From positions 1 through 7,508 of the forward strand of contig JAFXMJ010000224.1 of assembly GCA_017530465.1 (NCBI GenBank): 7,508 bases of DNA, written 5' to 3'. The notes beneath the pieces were generated by a model. It made no database searches and was not told where the DNA came from. It saw only the letters and a program-made list of their open reading frames with translations. Source of the DNA: Bacteroidales bacterium. GTDB taxonomy: Bacteria > Bacteroidota > Bacteroidia > Bacteroidales > UBA3824. Positions 1-5,847 of the stretch are shown in pieces. The position numbers and the translations under genes are program-made. Positions within the stretch are counted from its first letter, which is position 1. Each line of letters begins with the position of its first letter.

Positions 1-1283
1 AATGCCGCGAGCACGTACATCGTCACCGACAACTGGCTGAAACGCCCCGTACACATTTTTATAATTACATACGACAACAATCCCATTACGATGCCCTCCG
101 AAACACTCGACGCAAAAGGCATCATCAGTATTGTCAGGAACGCCGGCACCGACTCCGTAAAATCCTTGAAATCAAGATGCACCACCTGGCTGAGCATCAT
201 CACGCCCACCAATACCAACGCGCTCGTAGTAGCCGCCGACGGTATCACCAAAAATACCGGCGAGAGGAACATCGACACCAGAAACAGCCCCGCAACAGTT
301 GCGGCAGTCAAGCCCGTCCTGCCGCCCTCGGCGATGCCAGTGGTGCTTTCCACGTATGTCGTCACGGTGGACGTACCACACAATGCGCCCACGGTGGTGC
401 CCACTGCGTCAGCCATCAATGCCTTGTTGAGGTCGGGAATTTTGCCGGTCTCCTTGTCAACCATACCAGCACCCGTGGACGCGCCTATCAGCGTGCCGAT
501 AGTATCAAACAAGTCCATAAACAGCAAGGTAGCTACTGCGATGTAGTAATTGACATCAAAAGAAAGAAAACGAGAAAAGTCCACCTTCATTGCCACCGGC
601 TCCATCGATGCGGGGAGACTCACCACGGTAAAATCCGATGGAATCTGTGTTACGCCCAACGGGATACCGATTATCGTCAAGGCAATTATAGTGTAAAATA
701 ATGCGCCCCTCACTTTCACCGCCAACAATACTGCGCCCAAGGCAATGCCAATTACTGCCAAGGTCGATGACGCCGTCCACTCGCCCAACCCTGTGATTGT
801 GGAGTTATTTGCGACGATGATGCCACCGTTTTTGAGTCCAATGAAGGCTATGAAGAGGCCAATGCCCACGGAAATCGAGTAGCGCAAGTTTTTGGGGATG
901 GTGTCAACTATCGCCTCGCGCACCTTGAAAACTGTCATCACTATGAACACAACGCCTTCCACTAATACCGCCGCCAACGCCTCCTGCCACGTATAGCCCA
1001 TCACAAGCACCAACGTATATGCAAAAAACGCGTTGAGACCCATACCTGAAGCAAGCGCAAAAGGTTTTTTGGCGTAGAATGCCATCACAAGCGTGGCAAC
1101 TGCGGCAGCCACCACCGTCGCCGAAAATACCGCGCCCTTGTCCATGCCCGCGTCGCCAAGTATCAACGGATTGACAGCCAATATGTAAGACATCGTAAGG
1201 AATGTCGTAAGCCCCGCCATCAGCTCCGTCTTGATGGAATGTTCTTGCGGGGTGAAACCTAAAAGTGAAAGTATTTTGTTCAT
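1..1283 (-). CDS. NCS2-family (AzgA/PbuG-type) purine permease, C-terminal end cut by window edge
   Basis: Inner-membrane permease predicted to import purine bases (adenine, guanine, hypoxanthine or xanthine) by cation symport; the exact substrate cannot be read from sequence. 427 codons are present, nearly the full length of AzgA/PbuG-type members (about 430-450 residues), so only a short C-terminus is missing. The start is the ATG at 1283-1281. Family landmarks appear in order: an N-terminal segment ending in VNPLIL (residues 37-42), SGMGLNAFFAYT (79-90), the substrate-region motif FDTIGTLIG (259-267), GTSTVTTYVES (303-313) and EGGRTGLTA (319-327), with many hydrophobic segments between. 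The frame is open throughout. It begins 7 bases after the stop of the toxin remnant, and I see no good promoter between them, so it is probably co-transcribed with the antitoxin. Confident on family, not on substrate. Confidence 0.95.
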   Translation of the reverse strand, partial: MNKILSLLGFTPQEHSIKTELMAGLTTFLTMSYILAVNPLILGDAGMDKGAVFSATVVAAAVATLVMAFYAKKPFALASGMGLNAFFAYTLVLVMGYTWQEALAAVLVEGVVFIVMTVFKVREAIVDTIPKNLRYSISVGIGLFIAFIGLKNGGIIVANNSTITGLGEWTASSTLAVIGIALGAVLLAVKVRGALFYTIIALTIIGIPLGVTQIPSDFTVVSLPASMEPVAMKVDFSRFLSFDVNYYIAVATLLFMDLFDTIGTLIGASTGAGMVDKETGKIPDLNKALMADAVGTTVGALCGTSTVTTYVESTTGIAEGGRTGLTAATVAGLFLVSMFLSPVFLVIPSAATTSALVLVGVMMLSQVVHLDFKDFTESVPAFLTILMMPFASSVSEGIVMGLLSYVIIKMCTGRFSQLSVTMYVLAA

Positions 1284-1290
1284 AAGAGGA

Positions 1291-1434
1291 TTATTTGTCG
1301 TCGTAATGACCGTAAGCAGTAAGAACAAGCACTACAACTTCTTTATCAATGATTTCGTAAATTAATCTGTGTTTTTGGGTAATGCGCCTATCCTTTTGCG
1401 CCTGTTCTTTGATTGCAACTTTATATCGTGTCAT
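1291..1434 (-). pseudogene. Txe/YoeB (RelE-superfamily) toxin remnant with in-frame internal deletion
   Basis: A 47-codon frame starting at ATG 1434-1432 and overlapping the antitoxin stop as ATGA, the usual bicistronic toxin-antitoxin join. Residues 1-15 (MTRYKVAIKEQAQKD) resemble the first strand and helix of Txe/YoeB mRNA interferases. Residues 16-47 resemble the C-terminal third: RRITQKHRLIYEI, then VVVLVLTAYGHYDDK. Intact family members have about 85-95 residues, so roughly 40 from the middle are absent, with the join near codons 15/16 (about 1389/1390). In E. coli YoeB the catalytic set is Glu46, Arg65, His83 and Tyr84. The Arg (RRI) and His-Tyr (GHY) equivalents remain, but the region holding Glu46 is gone. 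I infer it cannot act as a ribosome-dependent RNase. It could instead be a translated peptide that still binds the antitoxin. Confidence 0.8.
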
Positions 1435-1664
1435 AGACTTCTGATGTATTTGTCCAAATCTTCAACATTCTCAAAGGATACCGACGAGCCTTTTTTTGCC
1501 TCGTCGATTCGATGGAAAAACTCTTCCTTGGTCATATTTGTCTCGTCTTCTTTTTCGGCGAGAAGACCTTTTGCATAGTCCAAAACCTGTTGCAAAAGTC
1601 CTTTGCTTGCGGCAATCTTGCTCATCACCGCAAAAAACTCCGAGTTTAATTGTAATGCTGTCAT
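1431..1664 (-). CDS. Small antitoxin of a Txe/YoeB-type toxin-antitoxin pair
   Basis: A 77-residue protein starting at ATG 1664-1662. Its position directly before, and overlapping by four bases, a Txe/YoeB-like frame is the main evidence for an antitoxin role. The sequence resembles small Bacteroidota antitoxins as I remember them: an N-terminal helical part starting MTALQLNSEFF, a charged linker (AEKEDETN, 36-43), then MTKEEFFHRIDEA (44-56) and the ending LDKYIRSL. In such pairs the N-terminal part usually dimerises and the C-terminal part wraps the toxin; here that is inferred from family behaviour. The frame shows no damage, in contrast to the toxin. A Bacteroidota promoter lies just upstream, so it is probably the first cistron of an antitoxin, toxin remnant and permease transcript. 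The exact antitoxin family name is uncertain. Confidence 0.8.
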   Translation of the reverse strand: MTALQLNSEFFAVMSKIAASKGLLQQVLDYAKGLLAEKEDETNMTKEEFFHRIDEAKKGSSVSFENVEDLDKYIRSL

Positions 1665-1687
1665 AATGTTTCTGATTTAATTTACCG

Positions 1688-1718
1688 CAAAACTACACAA
1701 TTATTTATATTTCTCAAA
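1688..1718 (-). promoter_or_regulatory. Bacteroidota-type promoter for the antitoxin operon
   Basis: Read on the minus strand, TTTG (1718-1715) is followed after exactly 19 bases by TAGTTTTG (1695-1688). This fits the Bacteroidota sigma-ABfr consensus TTTG-N19-21-TAnnTTTG in every fixed position. Transcription would start near 1681, giving a leader of under 20 bases before the antitoxin ATG at 1664. The element sits in the 70-base gap after the prenyltransferase stop at 1735. It is the best promoter match in the window and probably also serves the permease. Confidence 0.75.
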
Positions 1719-1734
1719 AAAAATCTCTGTGCGT

Positions 1735-2595
1735 CTAAAAGCAAAGTATATCCACAATGTCAAACGCCGCAAAGACACAGCTCGCCACACCGTTGAATGT
1801 GCCGAAAGCCACATTGACCCTCCGCAAATCGTCAGCCTTGACTATCGAATGTTGCCTTGCCAAAAGCACACAGAAAATGCCCGCGCCAATAGTGAACATC
1901 ACGCCCGCGCCCTGAAGATAGCCCGCCACAAACACAAGCAATGCCGTAACAACATGAACACAAGCCGAGAGCCTGAGCGCACCTTTGATGCCCAGCCATT
2001 GCGGGATGGAGTGAAGATGCTTGTCGGTATCAAACTCAGCGTCCTGTAATGAATAAATCACATCAAAACCGCTCACCCACGTCAAAACCATGAATGAATA
2101 CACAACAGGCAGCACAGCAAACTCGCCCGTCACAGCCAAATACGCACCAATCGGCGCAAGCGCGAGACCGCACCCAAGCACAAAATGGCACAACGGAGTG
2201 AACCTTTTGGTATAACTGTAGAACATCACCACAAAAAGTGCGACCGGCGAAAGATAAAACACTAACCTGTTGATAAAGAATGTTGTGGCAATGAAAAGAA
2301 TGATATTAACAATAATAAAAACCATCGCATTCCGTGGCGAAATCTTCCCGGCGGGAATTTCACGGCGACTTGTGCGGGGGTTCATGGCATCAATATCGCG
2401 GTCTAACCAGCGGTTGAATCCCATCGCCGTATTCCTCGCAAACACCATGCACAGCACCACCTCCAAGAGCAACAGCCAGTCAAATCCGCCTGCCGCCTTG
2501 ATGCCAAGGAAAAATCCGATTAGCGCAAACGGCATTGCAAACACCGTATGCGCAAACCGAACCATCTTAAAATATTTTTTGACGTTTTCGAGCAT
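1735..2595 (-). CDS. ubiA: UbiA-superfamily polyprenyltransferase (MqnP / 4-hydroxybenzoate polyprenyltransferase-like)
   Basis: Integral membrane enzyme of 286 residues, a normal length, which attaches a polyprenyl chain to an aromatic acceptor in quinone synthesis. The two Asp-rich diphosphate/Mg-binding motifs are intact: N61-x3-D65-x3-D69 (NRWLDRDID), followed by NPRTSRREIPAGKIS (72-86), and D178-x2-Y181-x3-D185 (DVIYSLQD), followed by KHLHSIP. The NPRT..REIPAG block and the LHSIP block point to the UbiA-like subgroup that includes MqnP of the futalosine menaquinone route, rather than MenA. Hydrophobic segments fill the rest. The start ATG at 2595 lies 3 bases after the stop of the pseudouridine synthase, so the two are almost certainly one transcript. 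Alternative: a 4-hydroxybenzoate enzyme; the acceptor cannot be told from sequence alone. Confidence 0.9.
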   Translation of the reverse strand: MLENVKKYFKMVRFAHTVFAMPFALIGFFLGIKAAGGFDWLLLLEVVLCMVFARNTAMGFNRWLDRDIDAMNPRTSRREIPAGKISPRNAMVFIIVNIILFIATTFFINRLVFYLSPVALFVVMFYSYTKRFTPLCHFVLGCGLALAPIGAYLAVTGEFAVLPVVYSFMVLTWVSGFDVIYSLQDAEFDTDKHLHSIPQWLGIKGALRLSACVHVVTALLVFVAGYLQGAGVMFTIGAGIFCVLLARQHSIVKADDLRRVNVAFGTFNGVASCVFAAFDIVDILCF

Positions 2596-2598
2596 CGC

Positions 2599-3924
2599 CT
2601 ATTCATTGATGTCGTCGTCAGAAAAAGCGGCGGCCCTCTGGTCTTCCACAGCCTTCTTGTTGCTGATCATATAGAGGAAGCCAACCTCCTTTTCGCTCAG
2701 GAATCTCCAACGTCCGCGTCCGAGGCCCTTCTTGTCGAGACCTGCAAAACTCAGGCGGTCGAGTTTCTCAACGTCGTAGCCAAGATACTCAAAAATCCTG
2801 CGCACAATCCTGTTTCTGCCGGAGTGGATGCGGATGCCCACCTCGCATTTGTTGTGTTGGTCGAGATAGCCCACCTCGTCTGCCTTGATAAAGCCGTCCT
2901 CCAACTCAAATCCTTCCGCTATTTTCTCGATGTCTGCCACGGTAACAGCCTTGTCGGTAGTTACGTGGTAAATCTTCTGAATCTCGTTGCTCGGGTGCGT
3001 GAGCTTCTTGGCGAGGTCGCCGTCGTTGGTGAAAAGCAATACGCCGGTGGTATTCCTGTCGAGCCTGCCCACGGGGTACACGCGCTCCTTGCACGCGCCC
3101 TCTATCAAATCCATCACGGTATGCCTTGCGTTCGGGTCTTTGAGGGTGGTGATATAGTCCTTGGGCTTATTGAGGAGGATGTAACGCTTGTGTTCGGGCT
3201 TGATTATCATACCGTTGAATTTCACTTCGTCAGACATGCTCACCTTGACGCCCATTTCGGTAACAATCTCGCCGTTCACCTCCACTTGTCCAGCCTTGAT
3301 GAGACGGTCTGCCTCGCGGCGCGAACACATGCCGCTATTGGCGAGGTACTTGTTGAGGCGGATTTTGCCATCGTGCTCCATAAAATCGTCCTCACGCTCC
3401 ACAGCGTCTTCAAAAGCCTTTTTCTTGCGGTCGGAGTGGTCCCAATATTTCTTGTGGTGGTATCCCTGCTCATCGACGGTGTATTTGCTGCCCTGACGGC
3501 TGTAATTGCCGCGCTGACGTGGCTCGCCGTCGTTGTAATTGTTGTAGCCGCCGTTGTTGCCGTTGTCGCGATGGTAGCCGCCATTGTTGGAGTAACGGCT
3601 GTTTTGGTTGTTGCCATAACGGTCGTTGCCATTGGAGTAGCGGTCGTTGCTGTAACGATTGTTTTGATTGTTGCCGTAGCGGCTGTTGTTGCCATTGCCA
3701 TAACGGTCGTTCTGACTATTGCCGTAGCGGTTGCCGTTGCCATATCCGCTGTTGCCGTAGCCGTTGTTGTCATAATTCCTATTGCGGCTGCCACCGAAGC
3801 CCTTGTTGTTGCCACGCTGGTAATTGTTGCCGCCGTTCTGATAGTTTCTGCCGCCTCTCGGGGCGTTTGCGCGGGAATGGTTGTCCGAATAGCCGGAATT
3901 GCCGCGATTTCTGTTGTTTTCCAT
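2599..3924 (-). CDS. RsuA/RluB-family rRNA pseudouridine synthase with long low-complexity N-terminal tail
   Basis: Predicted to convert a uridine in rRNA to pseudouridine. The 441 residues divide into a tail rich in Arg, Asn, Gly and Tyr (about 1-145), a charged linker (146-185), an S4 RNA-binding domain (about 188-235, from IRLNKYLANSGMCSRREAD) and the catalytic domain (about 245-410). The catalytic motif is GRLDRNTTGVLLFTNDGDL (286-304), with D289 the expected nucleophile. IHSGRNRIVRRIFEYLGY (366-383) is the other conserved block. I choose the ATG at 3924; a TTG five codons upstream keeps the frame open but overlaps a palindrome and is a weaker start. The C-terminal part after 410 is short and acidic. 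Such tails are common in Bacteroidota members of the family, so the tail alone does not make it unusual. The rRNA target (23S RluB type or 16S RsuA type) is not resolved. Confidence 0.93.
   Translation of the reverse strand: MENNRNRGNSGYSDNHSRANAPRGGRNYQNGGNNYQRGNNKGFGGSRNRNYDNNGYGNSGYGNGNRYGNSQNDRYGNGNNSRYGNNQNNRYSNDRYSNGNDRYGNNQNSRYSNNGGYHRDNGNNGGYNNYNDGEPRQRGNYSRQGSKYTVDEQGYHHKKYWDHSDRKKKAFEDAVEREDDFMEHDGKIRLNKYLANSGMCSRREADRLIKAGQVEVNGEIVTEMGVKVSMSDEVKFNGMIIKPEHKRYILLNKPKDYITTLKDPNARHTVMDLIEGACKERVYPVGRLDRNTTGVLLFTNDGDLAKKLTHPSNEIQKIYHVTTDKAVTVADIEKIAEGFELEDGFIKADEVGYLDQHNKCEVGIRIHSGRNRIVRRIFEYLGYDVEKLDRLSFAGLDKKGLGRGRWRFLSEKEVGFLYMISNKKAVEDQRAAAFSDDDINE
3583..3729 (-). repeat. Degenerate 8-codon repeat encoding R-Y-(G/S)-N units
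   Basis: Within the pseudouridine synthase tail, R-Y-G/S-N units begin at residues 66, 74, 82, 90, 95, 102 and 110, so spacing is 8, 8, 8, 5, 7 and 8 residues, with Asn/Gln/Gly/Ser/Asp filler. The DNA is a matching degenerate tandem repeat of about 24 bases. The pattern suggests growth and loss by replication slippage. The likely role is non-specific RNA contact or weak self-association by an unstructured Arg/Tyr-rich segment; this is inference. Confidence 0.75.
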
Positions 3925-3927
3925 TTT

Positions 3928-3939
3928 TTGTATATACAA
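3928..3939. repeat. 12-base perfect palindrome just before the pseudouridine synthase start
   Basis: TTGTATATACAA is its own reverse complement and ends 3 bases before the ATG at 3924. It has no loop, so it suits a DNA-binding dimer better than an RNA hairpin. A palindrome of this size is expected once or twice by chance in a window this long, so only its position makes it notable. Confidence 0.3.
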
Positions 3940-3959
3940 TATTATTAATGCGCTGAACG

Positions 3960-3970
3960 TCGTCTGATTA
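3960..3970 (-). repeat. 11-base sequence shared with the receptor promoter region (copy 1)
   Basis: On the minus strand this reads TAATCAGACGA, in the leader between the candidate -7 box (3987-3980) and the start of the pseudouridine synthase (3924). The identical 11 bases occur on the plus strand at 5744-5754. Possible shared binding site; function unproven. Confidence 0.35.
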
Positions 3971-3979
3971 GTTGCGCCG

Positions 3980-3987
3980 CAAAATTA
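3980..3987 (-). promoter_or_regulatory. Candidate -7 element for the pseudouridine synthase/prenyltransferase operon
   Basis: On the minus strand TAATTTTG fits TAnnTTTG and is followed by CGG, as is the antitoxin promoter box. No TTTG is found 19-21 bases upstream, so the -33 half is weak. It would give a leader of about 50 bases before the ATG at 3924. It lies in the 116-base gap after the regulator stop at 4041, in which I see no convincing hairpin terminator. Confidence 0.5.
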
Positions 3988-4040
3988 CAAAATATTTTTG
4001 ATAATTTGCGGTCTGTGCCATTATTTTTTTCAACTTTCTC

Positions 4041-5621
4041 CTACCCTACCCCTTTCACCAACTCCTCAAACCGTTCCTTGTCCAATGCCTTTGCCCTTAT
4101 CTTGGAGCGGTAGGTGTAGATTGTGGCTATCGAGGAGCGCAGGATTGACGCTATCTGCTTATTGTCGGCGAATCCAAGGCGCAGCAACGCCAGGACGCGA
4201 AATTCGGTGTTGAGGCTGCCGTCCCTTATCTCTATCTGGCAGTCGGGTTTGAGCAGGGCGTTCACCTCGGCGCAGAATGTCGGGAATAGGTTGAGGAACG
4301 CCTCGTCGAAGTTTTTGTAGAATGATTTGGTGTTGATGGTGATGATGTCCTCGTTTTTGATTTCGGCGTAGAGTTCCGCCATACGTTTTTCGCGGGCGAG
4401 TTTGTTGATGGCGGAATATTTTTGGCTGATGTTTTCTATAATCTGCGACGACAATGTCATAAACCTGCCGATGTACTCGTCCTTGATGCCGTTGGATTCT
4501 TTGAGCGAGGCGTTGGTCTTCTTCAATTGCTCCATTGCGGAATCGAGTTCGGCGTTAAACTCCACGATTTTGCGGTTGGCGGCTATGTAACTTTTGTTTT
4601 TCTTTGATAATTTGATTGACAACCATACCAACGCCGACGCCACTATCAGCAGCACGGCAAGGAATATGAGCGTTGTCTGGTGGATTTGTTTGCGCTGTGT
4701 TTCGTAGGCGTCGGTTATCTTGTTGAAGATGGCGGCATTTTGCACGCTCCTGAGTCTCGACCCAAAAAAATTGGCGCACTCCGAACACGCCATCAGATAC
4801 TTGAACGCTCGTTGCGAATCGCCCTTTGCAAACAAGATGTCGGCGAGGTGTCTCAGGCTGCTGTTTTCGATGATTGCGTTTTCGAGGTCGTTTTCTGCGG
4901 ATAGACGATAATAATGTTCGGCGTTGTCGATGTCGCCGTCCATCTCATAATAAAAAGCCAATGTGCTTACAACCACCGAATAAGTCCGCGTGTCGGGCAC
5001 TCCGGCGGCGAGGTAATCGAGGAGTATGGCTTTGGCAGATTTGTAATCGTCCTGCGCGGCTCTTATGGCGGCGGCGGCAAAGGCGTAGTCATAACTCGAT
5101 TCCAATGCCGTCTCCATTGTTTTTTTACGGTAATACAACATACTGTCTTGCAACGAGTTGTAATGCGGCATCTTGTCGTTAAATTCCATACTGTACAGAA
5201 ACAAATCCGCCTTTTGAGAGTAATACACGGTCTTGATGCCGTCGCTTGCCGAATCGGGGCATATTGCGCCCATCACGTCGCCCGCCTCCTTAAACAATCC
5301 CGCCACAGAGAGTATGTGGGCGTATTTGAGGCGGCAGTCGTAGATGCGCTCGCGGTCGCCGCTCTCCTGCGCGAGGCGGAGGTTTTCGTCGATGTATTTG
5401 AACGCCGAATCATATTTAAACGACATATACTCGCGAAATAGCCGGGCATTGAGTCCGTAGCCTTTTTCGCCTTCCGACAAGACGGCGATGCGCTGTTGCT
5501 TGTCGGAGATTATTTTGGGAATGTCGCCAACAAGGAGGTCGAGTTTGGCGTAATCTTCCTGACCCGACGCATTGACGGCGCACATCCACATTATTATTAT
5601 TGTCAACAATTTTTTCATCAT
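4041..5621 (-). CDS. Membrane-spanning TPR/helix-turn-helix regulator, DUF6377-like
   Basis: A 526-residue protein that appears to join a periplasmic sensor to a cytoplasmic DNA-binding end. In order: a signal peptide (1-20, MMKKLLTIIIMWM then NASG); an all-helical TPR-like region (about 55-300), with the clearest helix pairs around 65-110 and 220-280; one transmembrane segment (about 317-336, TLIFLAVLLIVASALVW) followed by KLSKKNK, which places the C-terminal side in the cytoplasm; a coiled coil (about 340-385); the DEYIGRFMTLSSQIIENI stretch (381-398) typical, as I recall, of DUF6377 proteins; and a LuxR-like helix-turn-helix (about 472-512, LRLGFADNKQIASIL then TIYTYRSKIRAKAL). Two adjacent ATG codons (5621 and 5618) are both possible starts. 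It is divergent from a SusC-like gene 238 bases away, which suggests it regulates that operon. Its ligand and target are unknown; the domain order is clearer than the family name. Confidence 0.82.
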   Translation of the reverse strand: MMKKLLTIIIMWMCAVNASGQEDYAKLDLLVGDIPKIISDKQQRIAVLSEGEKGYGLNARLFREYMSFKYDSAFKYIDENLRLAQESGDRERIYDCRLKYAHILSVAGLFKEAGDVMGAICPDSASDGIKTVYYSQKADLFLYSMEFNDKMPHYNSLQDSMLYYRKKTMETALESSYDYAFAAAAIRAAQDDYKSAKAILLDYLAAGVPDTRTYSVVVSTLAFYYEMDGDIDNAEHYYRLSAENDLENAIIENSSLRHLADILFAKGDSQRAFKYLMACSECANFFGSRLRSVQNAAIFNKITDAYETQRKQIHQTTLIFLAVLLIVASALVWLSIKLSKKNKSYIAANRKIVEFNAELDSAMEQLKKTNASLKESNGIKDEYIGRFMTLSSQIIENISQKYSAINKLAREKRMAELYAEIKNEDIITINTKSFYKNFDEAFLNLFPTFCAEVNALLKPDCQIEIRDGSLNTEFRVLALLRLGFADNKQIASILRSSIATIYTYRSKIRAKALDKERFEELVKGVG

Positions 5622-5653
5622 TGGACTGGGTGTTTTCGTGTGTTTTTGCGGCT

Positions 5654-5685
5654 ACAATATACGCCAAATTGCAGAATCCACCAAA
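5654..5685 (-). promoter_or_regulatory. Candidate promoter for the regulator gene
   Basis: On the minus strand TTTG (5685-5682) is followed after 20 bases by TATATTGT (5661-5654), which matches TAnnTTTG in four of six fixed positions. Spacing is right and the leader to the ATG at 5621 would be about 27 bases. A tentative call resting mainly on spacing and position. Confidence 0.35.
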
Positions 5686-5742
5686 TTTTTTTCTTAAAAA
5701 CCACTTTGATAAATTAAATCTCAAAAATATATCATATCGTTA

Positions 5743-5758
5743 ATAATCAGACGATTAT
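5743..5758. repeat. Inverted repeat, possible operator, in the divergent region
   Basis: ATAATC (5743-5748) and GATTAT (5753-5758) are perfect 6-base inverted arms around AGAC. It lies upstream of both receptor promoter candidates, a position that suits an activator site. It overlaps copy 2 of the shared 11-base sequence. A short A/T-rich repeat of this kind can arise by chance. Confidence 0.35.
5744..5754 (+). repeat. 11-base sequence shared with the pseudouridine synthase leader (copy 2)
   Basis: TAATCAGACGA, identical to the minus-strand sequence at 3970-3960. It lies inside the inverted repeat at 5743-5758 and about 25 bases before the first receptor -7 candidate. The two copies flank the regulator gene, one on each side. 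Confidence 0.35.
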
Positions 5759-5779
5759 CATTTTTAAAAACTTTGATTT

Positions 5780-5787
5780 TACCTTTG
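5780..5787 (+). promoter_or_regulatory. Candidate distal -7 element for the SusC-like gene
   Basis: TACCTTTG fits TAnnTTTG in all fixed positions. No TTTG lies 19-21 bases upstream; a promoter lacking a good -33 half would fit one that needs an activator, but this is inference. It would give a leader of about 65 bases before the ATG at 5860. Confidence 0.4.
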
Positions 5788-5817
5788 ATGCTATTGCGGC
5801 GGGGGCAATCGCGCATA

Positions 5818-5825
5818 TAAATTTG
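5818..5825 (+). promoter_or_regulatory. Candidate proximal -7 element for the SusC-like gene
   Basis: TAAATTTG fits TAnnTTTG in all fixed positions. ATTG (5793-5796), one base off TTTG, stands 21 bases upstream. Transcription would start near 5832, leaving a leader of about 28 bases. It overlaps the left arm of the inverted repeat at 5822-5847. I cannot decide between this and the distal candidate. Confidence 0.4.
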
Positions 5826-5847
5826 GGAAAAATTTTACTAACCCAAA
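5822..5847. repeat. Inverted repeat TTTGGG/CCCAAA before the SusC-like start
   Basis: TTTGGG (5822-5827) and CCCAAA (5842-5847) are perfect 6-base inverted arms separated by 14 bases; two more A-T pairs can form outside a one-base bulge. A second, nested inverted pair, AATTTT (5831-5836) and AAAATT (5845-5850), competes with it. It could be an operator covering the proximal promoter, or a leader RNA hairpin if transcription begins at the distal one. Confidence 0.35.

Noticed and set aside
91..701. Plus-strand frames opposite the purine permease
   Set aside because: The minus-strand frame carries all NCS2 motifs without interruption; the plus-strand products have no recognisable features.
1284..1434. 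Purine riboswitch or own promoter before the purine permease
   Set aside because: The upstream DNA is the toxin coding remnant, with only 7 non-coding bases, no TAnnTTTG box and no room for a riboswitch aptamer.
1696..1740. Rho-independent terminator after the prenyltransferase, suggested by a run of eight T on the minus strand
   Set aside because: No G/C-rich stem precedes the T run, and part of the run forms the -33 element of the antitoxin promoter.
3276..3815. Minus-strand Thr/Ala-rich frame of 179 codons
   Set aside because: Shifted reading of the low-complexity tail of the pseudouridine synthase; no start context or domain of its own.
3925..3939. TTG codon at 3939 as start of the pseudouridine synthase, adding five residues
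   Set aside because: The ATG at 3924 is a standard start and homologous tails commonly begin there; the extra residues would be encoded by the palindrome region.
2548..3948. Long plus-strand open frame (466 codons) with an extremely hydrophobic Val/Ala/Ile-rich second half, looking like a membrane protein
   Set aside because: It is the antisense of the pseudouridine synthase. Its hydrophobic half is the complement of the Asn/Arg/Tyr/Gly repeat codons, while the minus-strand reading has intact S4 and catalytic motifs.
3519..3956. Plus-strand frame rich in Cys, Arg and His, resembling a metal-binding protein
   Set aside because: Another antisense reading of the same repeat; the Cys content follows from codon composition and it contains no recognisable domain.
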